Under the pieces are notes generated by a model. That model saw only the letters and a list, made by a program, of their open reading frames with translations. It was not told the origin of the DNA and did no database searches. The position numbers were made by a program, and so were the translations under genes. A stretch of 64,000 bases of DNA, taken from NCBI GenBank assembly GCA_003117195.1, contig BDSI01000001.1:868001-932000 (forward strand), read 5' to 3'. This document shows positions 11,560 through 24,292 of this stretch, in pieces (positions within the stretch are counted from its first letter, which is position 1; the number at the start of each line of letters is the position of its first letter). The DNA comes from Eudorina sp. 2006-703-Eu-15 (taxonomy: Eukaryota; Chlorophyta; Chlorophyceae; Chlamydomonadales; Volvocaceae).

Positions 11560-12921
11560 CTACTGCTGCGTCGCCTCGTACACCGCCGCGAAGTCCTCGT
11601 CGCCGCGCCCCCGAGCCTTCGCGCTCTTGTACGCCTCGTTCGCCGCGGCCGCGACCGGCAGAGGCTGGTTCAACGAATCGCCGAGCGCGAGGGCCAGCCG
11701 CAGATCCTTTTGCTGGTGCTTCAGGGGGAAAGCCGGCGGGTAGTTGCGGGACATGATGGCAGGTCCCTTGAGCGCAAACATGGGGTTGGCCATCGCGCCC
11801 AGGCCCAGGATCTCCAGCAGGGCCGTCTGCTCCAAGCCGGCCTTGTCCGCCAGGGCCATGCCCTCGCAGAAGGCGCCCATCATGGAACCCATGATCATGT
11901 TGACCACCAGCTTCATGCGGGCCGCAGCACCGGTTTCGCCGAGGTAGAAGGACTTCTTGCCCATGACTCCGAAAGCGGGCTGGCGCGAGGATTCAGGAGG
12001 AGGGGCAAGGGCGGCGGATGCGGACACGGCAGACAGGCACGCACGCAGGCGGGTTAGTGTGTGTATAAGACAACTGAGCCGCGAGAAGCGAAGTCCAGCG
12101 TAACAGGCGATGTGGGCGGGCGGCAATGTGTGCGTGTGGAGGAGGCGGGCGGCGGGGGATGGCGGGTGGGTGGCGTTTGGGGGCTGAAGGGGCGTGCAGG
12201 TGGGGCATCAACAGCAGGGATAATCCGAAACTTGGGGAACGATGAAGCCGCACATGGTGAAACCGCACAAGCAGCGCCCGCGAGTCAACGAACGGGGGAG
12301 AGGTGTGCAGTCACGTGTGCAGCTGCGCACCTGCACCAGGTCGTACAGCTCCTTGTCGCCGGCACCCATGATGATCAACTGGCCGTCGATGGCAGGCTTC
12401 TTGCTGCCTGAAACGGGCCCCTCGACGAACTTGCCGCCCTTGGCTGTGATGGCCTCGCCAATCTTAGTCGACGTCGCCTCATCGACAGTGGACATGTCCA
12501 CGTACCTGCGAAAACCCACAGCGAAGGTTGCAGAGAAAGCTACTTGAATCAAACGCGACTGGTTTTCTATCAGTGGGGCAAAAACATCGCGTATCGCTGC
12601 GCGGCCGACGACTAACCGCCTCCATGATGCTCACCCCTTGCCCGAGGCGATGCCCGCCAGAACGCCGTTCTCCCCAAAAACCGCAGCAAGTGCAGCATCT
12701 GGATCTGCCAGCATGGCGAAGGTGACGTCGCAGGCTGCCACAACCGCTGCAGGCGTCTCAGCTGACTTTGCGCCCTCGGAGACGAGCGTCTGACACTTGG
12801 CGAGCGTGCGGTTCCAGACTGTCACAGACGCGAAGAGGCCGCTTTTCAATAGGTTGCGGGCCATGGCCTCGCCCATAATGCCCAGGCCCAAGAAGCCGAC
12901 GCTCAACTTGGAGTCAGCCAT
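11560..12921 (-). CDS. GLYR1: Glyoxylate/succinic semialdehyde reductase, 3 exons, 293 aa
   Basis: Minus-strand exons are 12921-12635, 12505-12331 and 11979-11560 (stop 11562-11560), joined in phases 2 and 0 with GT-AG introns. The product belongs to the beta-hydroxyacid dehydrogenase family: N-terminal Rossmann motif GFLGLGIMGEAMARNLL, then VWNRTLAKC, the substrate loop GPVSGSKKPA, and MKLVVNMIMGSMM carrying the catalytic lysine (about Lys177). FPLKHQQKDLRLALALGD near the C-terminus is very close to plant GLYR1, and the length (293 aa) fits the ~289 aa plant enzyme. GLYR enzymes reduce glyoxylate and succinic semialdehyde with NADPH, protecting photorespiratory and GABA metabolism. MADSKLSVG directly precedes the nucleotide-binding strand, so I see no organelle presequence and infer a cytosolic form. 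The C-terminus (EATQQ) is not a peroxisomal PTS1. Confidence 0.95.
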
Positions 12922-13747
12922 CGTAGCGTAGATCACTAATATTTCTAGGAAGGATACAATTATCCTACAAGCACTAAAAAGTAATGAAGCGAAACAAGCG
13001 TGAAGCGGCGATTAAGTAGTAAACGGCAGGCAAGCCAACGGTCTCACATTGATCACATGAAGCGCGGATTTTCCACCAACGGTCAGTGGATGTCCCTGAA
13101 TAAATGAGTGCGTAATCGCCTTCGTTGATGTTTTATTTACAATGCTATCCAATTATTTAAGACTTATAGTATCGTTACAGGCAGCGACGTCAACCCGAAC
13201 ACGGGTGCTCGGCAACCAATATGGCCTGCACCTTACGGGCGCGCGTTAACGAATTATATATCACGACTATGACGAAGGAGGTTACTGCGCCACTAACAAG
13301 GAAATCCTTGGTTGTGGACTTGTGGTAGCTCGTTGTAGTTGTGCTCTGCAACTTAGGGCAAGCTTGACAACGACGTCCGTTTGAAGGCTATGTATAATCC
13401 GTTTAAATATGTCATGTCGACCGGAAAGGCGTGGCACTCCGCTAACATTAATTGTTGCCATGACCCACGGGCCGTGACCCGTCAAACCTGACCTAACCTG
13501 ATAACTAGGCTGGCCAACTGCTGCACACCAACGGCGTTTCTCAACCCGCTAAGCGTTTTGGGCCTTTGACTAGGATGCAGGCGCAAGAGGACAGTGTCGA
13601 AGCACAATTAAGGATGTTACAGTGGACCCCGCGGGTCCTCGGTGACAGTCAAAGCATAGGTACCGATGTCGAGGATGCCATACGATAAGCCACCAAACCA
13701 GGCTAGAGCCGCTCCAGCGCGTTATCCTGGTCCTGGCTGGCATAGTC
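12922..13747. other. Upstream region of GLYR1 and a LINE-type 3' end in reverse
   Basis: The GLYR1 5' region is AT-richer than average (12930-13480). No gene is supported. At 13617-13650 a minus-strand LINE-like terminal hairpin with TGTAA (TTACA on the + strand at 13617-13621) is present. Confidence 0.5.
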
Positions 13748-15431
13748 ATGGGGACGGTCGAGGAAGAGTGGCACCTGAGAACCATCGCAAGAACCACCCA
13801 AACTCCGCGTGAAGCGGGTTCGTGGCAACCATGCCGGTGCATACATGTCTGTAGACTCCGCCCGCATGGCACGATGCGCCGCACGGGCGTGGGCGACATT
13901 CGTACAAGATTGCCTGGGTATCCCCGCGGGGTCCGGGCGATGGGGTGATTGGCGGCAATGGGCCGAATTTGACCGGCGGCTGGTAGAACTTCAAGTAAGG
14001 CTACCAGCGGCCTGGGTGGCAGCAGCCCTAGAGGCACGAGCGAACGGGGTCCAGGGGGCGAATGTGCCCACGGAAGAGGAGGTGACGGCCATGTTGCTCG
14101 ATCGCATGGGTTGGAGGTTGAATAATGGGTTGAAGGTGGCCCTGAGCGAGTACTCTGTTCGAGTGGGGACAGCGATGCAACTAGCCGAGGTGGCGGAACG
14201 CCGCAGCGCGGCTCACTTGCTGTTTGCCTGTGAGGCGGTAGGACTGGGAGCCACCGACCCGATTTCTCAGGTGGCGGCCGCCCGGATCCAGGGGCTGCTG
14301 AGCCGCCTTTGGCTCAGTATCCGGTGGGAAAATGAGCATAAGGAGGCCTTTTGGCGCCTTACAGTCGATGGCGTCCCGTTGTTGGGCAATTCCCATATGC
14401 GCCACGCGAGGGTGGCGCGGTGTGGATGCGGTGAATACCCAACGGCAGGCGGGGGGTCAGAGACACCCCGACAGCACCATTTCTGGTCATGCCGAGTGGC
14501 CCAGGCGGTGGTGGGTCAGATGGAAGCGCGCCTAGGGGCACGGATACGGAGGCCGCAGGTCTGGCTGGCGGAACCCCCGCCACCCGTGGAGCGAGTTGTT
14601 TGGGATGTGGTGGTGTTGGCCGCGATTGCGGCCATGGAGACTGGTCGCCGATTCATGGCGGCCACCCTGCGTCGGTCAGCACCTGGTCAGGGTCAGACGA
14701 TCCGGCCGGGACCGATATTGGCAGAACAAGGGGAGCGGCGCGCAATCGCTGACTTTTGGGGGCGCCTTCACGGGTTCGCCCAGTTGGGGCTCCCGAGACG
14801 GGGTTGGAGCTCAGTGGGCCCTTTCCACCCTTTCTTGAAAGTGGCGGGGGGAGTCCTGCGATGTGCGGGACCTGCTCCTGAAGAAGGATGAGGCGCGGGT
14901 TCCCCGCCCTCTGTCTGTTTATCGTCGGGCTCTCCGTACCGGGGTTCAAGTTGGGGACCGGGCCTACCCTCAGATTGGGGTGGAGGTTGGGCTCCCGTTG
15001 GCATTTTGGTGTTTTGGCCAAGTTATTTCTTATGATGCGGGTTACCCCACTAGCGGTCGCTGGGCAGTGTCACGAGCCAGGCGTGGGCCTTCCAAGACCT
15101 CGAGAGGGTGCTGCGTTGGGTGCCTCATCAGAGGTGGTGGTAGCTGGGTAATGGGGTGCCTGTGTGGGCGACCTCCCCTGTGCTTGGCTTTATCCACTTC
15201 TGGGGATTATGCCCGCTGCTGTGCCTATCCCTTTGGTAGTGTTGCCCCGCTGCGCGCCTCTGCTTGCTTCGGTGTCTGACTGGTTGGGGTTATGGCCCGG
15301 TGTGTTTTCTTTGGGTGCGGCGTTGTGGTGTGGAGGTGACCTGCCGCCTTGGCGGTGGGGCCTACTGGGGCTTGCTCTGGTATACACCGATGATCCCGTT
15401 GGGGTCCGCTGTAACATTCATTCATTCATAC
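13748..15431 (+). mobile_element. 5'-truncated non-LTR retrotransposon (LINE), copy 1
   Basis: Holds a long open frame for the C-terminal part of a LINE polyprotein (13809-14891), then about 530 nt of 3' UTR ending in a short stem (GATCCC 15392-15397, GGGGTC 15401-15406), TGTAA (15410-15414) and a CATTCATTCATT tail to about 15427. The ORF tail and 3' UTR recur as a close second copy at 54961-55985. No reverse-transcriptase core (YADD) is visible, so the 5' part is missing. The exact left boundary is not clear. Confidence 0.8.
13809..14891 (+). pseudogene. C-terminal fragment of a LINE reverse-transcriptase polyprotein (zf-RVT-like)
   Basis: The frame stays open for 360 codons but has no ATG at its left end, so it is a remnant of a longer ORF. 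It contains a zinc-knuckle-like block: C205-x-C207 ... HHFWSC (His223/224, Cys228), the arrangement found after the RT domain in plant and algal L1-type elements (zf-RVT). Downstream is a conserved tail with VVWDVVVLAAIAAMETGRR and RRAIADFWGRLHGFAQLG, which recurs in copy 2. The product would have no catalytic domain by itself. It could still be read as an intact frame, so insertion is probably recent. Confidence 0.7.
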
Positions 15432-16351
15432 ATGTCTGTCCGTACTAATGCAATTTGCTCACACATACAGGAATTTGACCCCGCTTTACCCATAACATAC
15501 CAGTAACGTCGGGATCTGCCTCAGGCTTAGCATGGCGGAACCACCGCTGCGCGTGTGGCCCGTGGACATAATTATCATGCACACCAGCCGACTCTTAGCT
15601 TGACACCACTGCACGCTGCATTCTAGTTGACCTAGTTGATTGAATGCAGAGGACCCCGCGGATCATCGGTGACAGCGGAAACCTGGTGGACTGTTGCAAT
15701 GCCCCGCCGGCCAGTCCTGTCTACCTCGTCGTCCTTGGCCCCCGCGGCCCCCAATCGGTGTCATTATCTGTGAATCAGACCATGCGCCGAGCAGTTTCAG
15801 TTAATTATCCTGTAGTCGCCGCTGCCTGAGCTGCTTGTTTTGAGTGCTACAGAGCGGATACGACCTAGACCCGCAGTCAACCGCGGCAGGCCGCGGCGAA
15901 CAATTTGTGACTCAACCTGTCAATCAATACGCGTTGGAGCCAATGTCATGAAAACATCGAGGAACGGCTTGCTTGCACGTTGAAGATTGTAAACCATTAC
16001 CGTTGCCCTGGACGGCGGTTGCCTTCTGTACAACCAGGTACAACCCCAACCGTAAGCAGTCCTCAGCTCCTCACTCAACTGGTCGGACAATTCCCTAAAT
16101 TTCTAACAGCATACACATTACCATTGTTGATTTGCCCTTTGCCTGACTTCACCACAATCGGAAAGCTGTACGGTATCGTCTTCCAAGTGACCAGATTGTT
16201 TCAGGGTAGTTCCCGAACGTGTTATAATCAATTCAACATATGAAGGAAGTTCAATTCTTGAGGCCTTGCTAAGTAGTTTAAGCTTGACCTTCGGCGCTTA
16301 GACTTTCGTTAACGACCCTCCGCGGCCGCGTTGCTGTAATTTGACTTCATA
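15432..16351. other. Intergenic region upstream of IFT56
   Basis: Contains a second reverse-oriented LINE-type terminal hairpin (15651-15676, GGACCCCGCGGATCATCGG...). The rest (15700-16350) shows no coding potential and presumably includes the IFT56 promoter. I see no clear TATA box. Confidence 0.5.
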
Positions 16352-19300
16352 ATGTTTTATAGCAAGTCAAGACCACAGCATGCGGCCCGCTCTACAGCCG
16401 CCCAGGTCCGCGGGACAAGTAGGGATAGTGTAGAGACGTTGATGATATTGACACACTCCTTTGGCGCATGGATCGCAGGCCTCAGCAACTGAGAAACCAA
16501 AAGTACCGGAGCTTGAGGAGTTCTTAGCAAAGCGCGACTACCTAGGCGCAATCGCTCTGTTGTCATTTCGCCGGCATGCTAATCGAAATGACCTTAAGAA
16601 TCTAGAATGGCTTGCTTATTGCTACTTTCATTATGGAGAGCACGACAAGGTGCGTCTGGGCAATACACATGCGCCTGACCTTCCTACACCGCCCACACCA
16701 ACAATCTCGGTTCCGGTGGGCCTTCAGGCTTTGGCGATCTACAAGGAGCTTTTGACGCATGATGACCCGGATCCCATGTACTACGTTTACTCAGCGGCCT
16801 GCCACTATTACATGGGGATGTACAAAGAGGCGGAGGAGATTGCGCAGCAGGTGCGGCCGCTGATTCGTAACTTATGAGCGTGCCGGCGTCGTGGGGAGTC
16901 GCTGCCGGCGCGGATCTTCGGAGCGCGGTGCCTCCGCAGATCCGCTCAAACCCTCAAAACCTGCCTGCTGGAGTGACTATCCGGCGCACGCCCCACCGCC
17001 CATCCTCCTCGTAGGGCCCGAAGTGCGCGCTGCAGACCCGCATCTTGTTCCACAGCGCGCAGCGGCAGGGCAACGACGACAAGCTGATGGCCTACCACGG
17101 CCAGCTCACGGACTCGATCGAGGACCAGCTGACCCTGGCGTCCATCCACTACCAGCGCAGCCATTTCCAGGAGGTGAGACGCGCACCTTGCCATTCTAGG
17201 CCCGCTGCGGCTCCCTGCGGATCAAGGCGGGGCCTGCCGACTGGAATCTGCCCTTTCGGAACCGGAAGCGGAGCACGGCGGGGCGATTGCAGGCGCAAGT
17301 CCCGCATTCTTGGGGAGCCTCTGGCTGGCGGGCAGAGCAGCGGCCGGACGTCTGGTTGCTGTCCGGTGGCAGCCACGGCTGCGGTCTACGCCAGAGCCGT
17401 GGTGCATGCTTGGGATGCATCGGCTGCCTGGTCGGGGCGTGGTCGTGTGTCCCTGGCACTGCGCGCGAAGACAGCGACCCTGGTCGCAGCAAGGCCGCTT
17501 GGGCCATGGCGGACGGGGAGGGAGAGATGATCGGTGCCCGGCACTGCGGGTATCTGCAGCCTCAGGTCCCCAGGCCTCTGCTTGCTGGGGTGCATAGGCG
17601 CCCGAATGTGATCCGTGCAGGCGGGCGCGCCTTAAGCGCCACGGTCCTTGACCGCCAGTGCTGGGCCGGGCCGCTGAACGCCGTCCAGTCCTTGCGAGAG
17701 AAACCTGGGCCCGGGAGGCCATACACGAGTGCGTTTAGAAAAAATCCCGCCCGACCGAGAAACCGTCCCGAGTGTGTACTCGTCAGCGTCCAGGGCAGCC
17801 GTTGGGGCTGCGGCAAGAGCCATCAGGAGACACGGCGGGTGCAGCTGCGGGCACAGAGCGGCGGCGGGGCTGCTGGGTCCTAGATCCCTGGGGCGGCAGC
17901 CCCACCTCCATTGCCTGACAGCCAGCCTGGCCGGCCTCTGGCGATGTGCTCACACCAACGCGCCCTCTGCCTGACCCGCCCCGTGCCCCGCGTGTCTGCG
18001 CGCTCGCTGTCCCGCGGTGCAGGCCACGGACATCTACAAGCGGCTGCTGTTGGAACACCGGGACTACCTCGCGCTCAACGTAGGTTGGACCCCGGGCGGC
18101 CGTCGAGGGGTGTCGAATGTGCTGTGGATAGGTGAAAGTGAAATAATACAAAAGGAGCTGGAAGGCATGGTCTGATGGATGGGGGCCGGATGCCAAGAGG
18201 CAGGGCATGGAGAACGCTAGGGCCCGGCCCAATCGGTAATGTGGTAATCGGTATGCGCAAGGGGATAAGGCGAAGCTGGGTTCGGGGATGGCCGAGTGCG
18301 GGCGCAGGCCGCGTCTGCACTGACTGGAGCCGGGGCGGGCGCCATGTTCGCTCACTTGCGGATGCGGCGCTGGAACGGCCTCCGTTCCCAACCGGGGTTT
18401 CCATGGCCCCGTGCCGCAACCGCCTCCTATGACCCAACCCACCGCCGCAGGTGTACGTGGCGCTGTGCTACTGCAAGCTGGACTACTACGATGTCAGCCT
18501 GGAGATCCTGGGGGTCTACCTGAACGCGTTCCCGGACAGCGCCATCGCGGTCAACCTCAAGGTGGGTTGAGCGGAACGGCTGGGAGCGGGTGGAAGCGGT
18601 TGGGAGCGGTTGCAAGCGGTTGGGATGAGGGAGGGAAGGTCGGTGAAGCAGCACTCCAACACGACCAGGCTGGTTTGTTTCGGGAGGAGCGAGACGGAGT
18701 GGGGCCCTGCCTGGACCGATTGGGGGCCGTGTTGCTGCGACAGCCTGTACCTCGCCGGACGCGCTGTGAGGGGTCTGTGCGGGGTGCTGTCAGCAGCACG
18801 TGAGCAGGCGCAGGAAGTGTCACGACTTGCGAATGGTGGCCGGAGGGCGAGGTCCCAGTGATTTCTGTCACGGGATTCGGTGAGCGAGGCCCACCGAGAG
18901 CGGTGTTCGGTGTTCGGGGTTTGGGATTCGAGGTTCGGGGTTCGGGGTTGGGGGTTCGGGGTTGGGGGTTCGGGGTTGGGGGTTGGGGGTTCGGTGAGCG
19001 AGGTCCACCGTAGCGATGCACCCTGCTATCGGAGCGGCCCCCTACTCATTGCGGCCCGACCTACCTAGTACCGCTCGCCTCGGCACCCCAGCCCACCTGT
19101 GCTGCCCGGCGCTCCCGCCTGTCCTGACCCTGACCTCCTGGGCCTCCCAACCTGACATCCGCACGCCCCGGCTGCCGCTGCGCCCTGCCCTCCCCTCGGG
19201 CCCTGCACCCCCCCCTCCCCGGGCCTCCCTTGCGCACTGCGCCCCGGGGGACCCAGGCCTGCAACCACTTCCGCATGTACAACGGCAAGGCGGCTGAGGC

Positions 19301-22300
19301 GGAGCTCAAGACCCTGGCGGAGCTGAGCGGCGGCCAGCACCTGGACCACGACCTCATCCGACACAACCTGGTGGTGTTCCGGGGCGGAGAGAACGCGCTG
19401 CAGGTGGGCTGCGGGTTATTAAGAAACAGCCCAGACACTGGGCTGCGGGTCTTGCGGGGGCGGGGGCAGCGGCGGGGGGCTCAGCAGGCCCAACGCAGTG
19501 GGGCTGGGCGGTGCGGGCTGGGCGGTGTGCGAGCCGTGACCCATGGGTCAGGAATGCCAGGGATGGGAGGACTGGGAGGGGCTAAGGTGATCCGCGCACC
19601 TCCCAGACCCTGTGCTCTCGGATTGCAACTGACGTCCGTGAACGTGTTTACGGAACATCGCCGAACGGGGCGGCCTGGAAGGACCTGAGGAGACCATGGC
19701 CCTCGCTGTGGGCCCGCTGCTCGCTGTCTCTTGGGGAGGTAACACAACCCCCGTAGAGAACACGGCCTGAGGACACCGCTTGAGATAACGCCGCCGTTCC
19801 TATTGCTTATGTGCTGAAGTGGATTTCGGTTGTTCGCTCACCGTGTCGGCCGCTGTGCCGCGCAGGTGCTCCCGCCCCTGGGCGACATCCCGCCCGAGGC
19901 GCGGCTGAACCTGGTGATCCACCACCTGCGCCACCACGAGATCGGAGAGGCGTACACGTTGATCAAGGACATGGAGCCGTCCACCCCGCCCGAGTTCATC
20001 CTCAAGGTGCGCCCCTGCGGTCCACAGCCATCTGCGCGCCCCGCCACCCACCCACCCATCCATCCAGTATATGCGCACCGCGTCCCCACACGCTCGCACG
20101 CACACGCACGCCTGCCTTGCTTCCGAACGAATGCACGCACGCGCCGCAGTATCACGCACGCACGAGCCGATGTCTCGAACGCGCCATCGTCCGCTCGTTC
20201 GTTTCCTCGCTGAACACGCGCACGCGCCGTAATACTGCGGACCGGTTGTTGCGGAAGCGCTTCGCCTCCTTCGCGGGCCGCACACGGGGTCCGCCGCGGA
20301 GCCCTCAACCCTCAGCCCAGCCTCCGGCCCTGCGGCCTCGCTTTGCCTTGCCCGCGGATTCCCTTGCCCGGCCTCCCCAGTCGCCCCCGCCCTGCGGGGC
20401 TGTTTCGTACCGGGTTCTGCTTTCGTTGTTGCAAAAGCGCTGGAGCCGCCTCGGTCACGGACGGGGGTGGCCCCGTCGGGCCTTGCACGCTTGCCCATCC
20501 ACACCTTCCTGTTCCCGCCGCGTCCACCTCCACCTCCTCCCCTTGTCTCCCCTCACCATGATGGATGGATGGGCGCATCCCCCCCTCATGGTTCGTCTCC
20601 TGATCTGGGTTTTTCCTCAGCCCCCTCCCCCGTTATGGTCCTTGGTGCCCTTCCCCCCTTAGGCGGTCGTGCACGCAATGCTGGGCCAGGCCAAAGGCGA
20701 CCCCGAGCACCTGAAGAAGGCGCAGCAGTACTACCAGCTGGTGGGCGCCTCCGCCTCCGAGTGCGACACCATCCCGGGCCGCCAGTGCATGGCCAGCTGC
20801 TTCTTCCTGCTCAAGCAGTTCGAGGACGTGCTGGTGTTCCTGTCGGTGGGTGCGGCTGCGGGGGGCGGCAGGGCGTGCGGCCGGGACCTCGCGGAACCAG
20901 CTGCCGGCCTGGACTGCTCGTTGTTTGGGCGGACAGGGAATTCACCGCACCGCTGCGGGGGCTTTCTTCCCGGTCCACGTGAAAAAAGCCCCCGCAGCGG
21001 TGCGGTGAATTCCCTGTCCGCCCACGTGGACCGGTAAACCCCTTTAGAGGTCATGCATTCAAGCGTGATTGGGCGAATATTGGTCATTCGCCCCACTCAT
21101 TCGCGCTGTCCTGTCCGGTCCTCCCCCTTTTTGTCACAAAACGACAGCGAAATCGCGAAACAATTACCGATTGCGTAGTAGTTGTCCGGTTGGCTGACGC
21201 CGCCGTCGACGCCGTCCTCCCCTCCGCCCCCGCAGTCCATCAAGACCTACTTCCTGAACGACGACGACTTCAACTGGAACATGGGCATCGCCAAGGCCGC
21301 CACCGGCAAGTACAAGGAGGCGGAGGAGACGCTGCTGCAGATCCAGAACGACAAGTACAGGTGGGACGTGGGAGGGCGCGCGACCCGCAGCACACAGGAA
21401 CACAAGTGGAACTCAGAGCGGCACACCGTAGTGGCCCCGCAGGACACCGTAGTGGCCCCGCAGGACACCGTAGTGGCCCCGCAGGACTTGGGGGCCGACC
21501 TGGTCTGTGTGCCTGGCTTTGCAGCAGGCCGAGGGGCGTCATGACAATGACGTTGCGCATGGGACCGGGAACTGGACCTGCACCGCGCACGGCAGCAGGC
21601 CGGGCGTCCGACCTCTCCCCTAGAGTTGGCTCCTTCCAAGTACCTGTCGCAGCAGCTTGCCTTTGATTCTGCCTGGATCGGCTGACCAGACCGGCGGCTG
21701 CCTCCTGTCCCTCACGACGCCTTCAGAAACGAGTACTGCTACCTGTCTTGGCTGGCCCGGTGCTACATCATGAACGGCAAGAGCCGCCTTGCCTGGGAGT
21801 TGTACCTGCGGTTGGAGACCAACGACGAGTCGTACCAGCTGCTACAGCTCATCGCCAACGACTGCTACAAGATGGGCGCCTTCTACTTCGCGTGCAAGGT
21901 GGGTGGTCGGGGCGGGCGGTCTGGGGCTGTCTGCGGATTGCCGGGGATGCTGTCGGCGGGCCAACCGGGCAGAGGAAGGCCGAGGCAAGGGGACGAGCCG
22001 TGGGTTCAAAGGTGAGAGCTGCGGGTGGGTATGTGTGGCAGCACAGACTTGGCAGCTCCACCTGCAACAGCAGCACCAGCACCAGCAGCAGTTGCATGTG
22101 TATGTGTGTGTGTGGGCGGGGGGTTGGGGATGCGGTCGCTGTTCTGATGGTGTACAGAGCTGGCGCGGTATACTTCTCAAACCCCACCATGATCTGCCCC
22201 ACCCCACCCAGCGCCATCCCACCCCTCCCCACCCAAACCTAAACCGGTACCTGCAGGCGTTCGACGTGTTGGAGCGGCTGGACCCCGCCCCCGAGTACCT

Positions 22301-22982
22301 GGAAGGCAAGAAGGGGGCCGCGTGCGGCGCCTTCCAAATGATCGTGGCGGCCAAGGAGCCCAAGGTGAGAGCCGGTGCGGGTGGTGGGGCCAGAACTGCA
22401 ACTGCAACCAGGCACACACAGCACCATCGCAACCGCGCGCCTGTGCCACTCGTCCACTGCCGGCCAAACCTTCCGGGGGAGACCCATGGGCCAGCGCCAA
22501 ACGTAATGCCCTCGCTCGACGTATACCGGTATAAGCAACCAACACACCGTGGCAGTACCCTTCTGGGGGCGCGTCAGGACCCTTACAGGGTTGTGACCGC
22601 ATCGTTGATTTGACACCAGGTCCCGAAATTCGAGTCATTCGGCGCCGCCATGAGTACAGCCGTGGCATGTTGCCACGGCAGAACCGCACGCTGGCTCGCT
22701 CTCGTCGGGCAACACCCGCCCCCTCCCATCCCGTCCCGCGTTCGCCAATCGTGGTCCGCACCCCTCCCCCAAATGTCCTGCACCACCTACCCACCTTCTC
22801 TTTTGCGAAAGAAAATTTATGTACTAAAATCTAAACCCTCCCCTTCCCCCCGGCTGTCTGCTGTGCAGGACTCTCTGCGGGACATCATCACGCTGCTCCG
22901 CGGCAACAACAGCGCGGACCAGTGCGAGCCCATTGTGGCGGTCATGCGCAAGTGGGCGAAGAACAACGGCGTCAAGCTGTGA
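16352..22982 (+). CDS. IFT56: Intraflagellar transport protein IFT56 (TTC26/DYF13), 13 exons, 556 aa
   Basis: Exons: 16352-16418, 16486-16649, 16728-16850, 17015-17173, 18023-18079, 18451-18561, 19257-19403, 19866-20006, 20663-20845, 21236-21360, 21727-21898, 22257-22364, 22869-22982 (TGA). Every phase matches and the length (556 aa) equals the animal protein (554 aa). It aligns along its whole length with TTC26: MFYSKSRPQ start, [125 protein letters not shown], and [12 protein letters not shown] at the end. It is a TPR-rich IFT-B subunit acting in the cilium, where it supports full-length assembly and transport of a subset of motility proteins such as inner dynein arms. The start is the ATG at 16352, with a 67-nt first intron. 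Introns carry the palindrome and minisatellites listed separately. Confidence 0.96.
18897..19003 (+). repeat. GGGGTTCGG/GGGGTTGGG minisatellite in IFT56 intron 6
   Basis: About ten alternating GGTTCGGGG and GGTTGGGGG units. The sense strand is G-run-rich and could form G-quadruplexes in the pre-mRNA. Confidence 0.85.
20927..21034. repeat. Large perfect palindrome with a competing second hairpin, IFT56 intron 9
   Basis: Left arm 20927-20965 (starts GGGCGGACAGGGAATTC) is exactly complementary to 20985-21023, a 39-bp stem with a 19-nt loop. The loop contains CCGGTCCACGTG (20970-20981), which pairs perfectly with CACGTGGACCGG at 21023-21034, so a second 12-bp hairpin overlaps the first. Confidence 0.95.
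21423..21485 (+). repeat. Three perfect 21-bp tandem copies in IFT56 intron 10
   Basis: The unit ACACCGTAGTGGCCCCGCAG plus G is repeated exactly three times within the intron. Confidence 0.95.
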
Positions 22983-24292
22983 GGGGGAGGAGGAGGAGGA
23001 GCGCGAAGCGCGGGGTGATCGAGCTGTATGGGGGGTGCGGGAGGATGCAGCCTGATGGGGGGATGCTTGGGGTCCCGGGTGGCAGCGCTGGTCGGGAGGG
23101 GAGCGCGAGAGGGCTTGGAACGTAGAAGTCGACGGACAGGTCGGCAGGGTCTGGGGGTGTCCCAGCTGGGAGAGGGATAGCGCCGTATGGCTGGAGGACT
23201 GGGCTCACGCTTTTGTGTGCGGGCTTGCGCGCGTTGCGTGCCAAATCGCGGTATCGAAGGGGCGGGCGGCGGCTTTCCGGCCGGGTGCGGCGTGGGCGGG
23301 CGCGGGAAGGGGCGGAGCGAGGACGGGTGGCTGTGAGGGGTACAGGCCAAGATTGCGCACAGCCAGTCAAGGACCCAGGAACGGCCCCCAGGAGGGGTTT
23401 TGAAAGGGCGGCATCCCGGTGATGTGGGTTCGGCTATGGCCCTGCCAGCCTGTGCGGATGCGGCTATGTACATAGTGTTTACAGAAGGGTCCATCGGAAG
23501 GGTGGAACGGAGGCTGCAGCGTCAGTGTGCGGGTGTGTGGACCCGTGTGGACTCTCTTGATGCCGTGATGATGTCAAGGCGCTGAGCGGCTGGGAAGCAG
23601 CTCGACTGGCGGCTGGTGGCGTCGTCATCGAGGGGGGCATGCGCATGGACAGGAATTTGAGACCCTGAGGAACGCTGGCATGACCTGTGCCTGCATCGGG
23701 TGAGCGTCTGTGCGACTTCGCGCGGGCGCGGACCGAACGTTGTCCGGGGATCAGCGCGTGCTAGTAGAGGAATGTTTGTATGGAACATCACGACCGATTT
23801 GACGTACGGGTAATGCGGTCGGTACGATGATGCTGCGCGTGCTGCCACAAAGTAGCAACGCGTAACTGAGTGGTTAGTTTTATTTTCTTAATGGATCACA
23901 GTTGAACAATATATCAGAAAGAATTTAGCAGGCTATTGCTATGTTGGTTCCTCGAAACTTGTGCGCCAGGGGTCGTTTTCCGTCAAGCTTAAATCGCGGG
24001 AGGCTCTGCATCCAAAAGCACATCGGAAGTCGGGGGCAGCGCACAGAGCGTCTTTTACAAGGTGGATCTTCAGCTGTGGGAGTTTTCGTCCATTTGTCTG
24101 TCACACCACATACTGCGCACGCAACGCTACAAGGAAACGCAATTTGGCCTGGAGTACTTATGTGGACAACGCTTGATTTGTATAATTAAAAAAGACCTTA
24201 GAGGAATCCCACGAAGTTTCACGACGATATCATCAACCTGCGGGTTTCCTCTTTTGCTGTGGCCCTTTGGTGCAATTACAGTCGTAGCGGCT
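22983..24292. other. IFT56 3' UTR and intergenic region upstream of ArsM
   Basis: No gene is supported. 22983-23450 is purine-rich. No TGTAA is visible close to the IFT56 stop. The ArsM reading frame is open upstream of its ATG for about 230 nt, but nothing there resembles an ArsM N-terminus. Confidence 0.5.
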
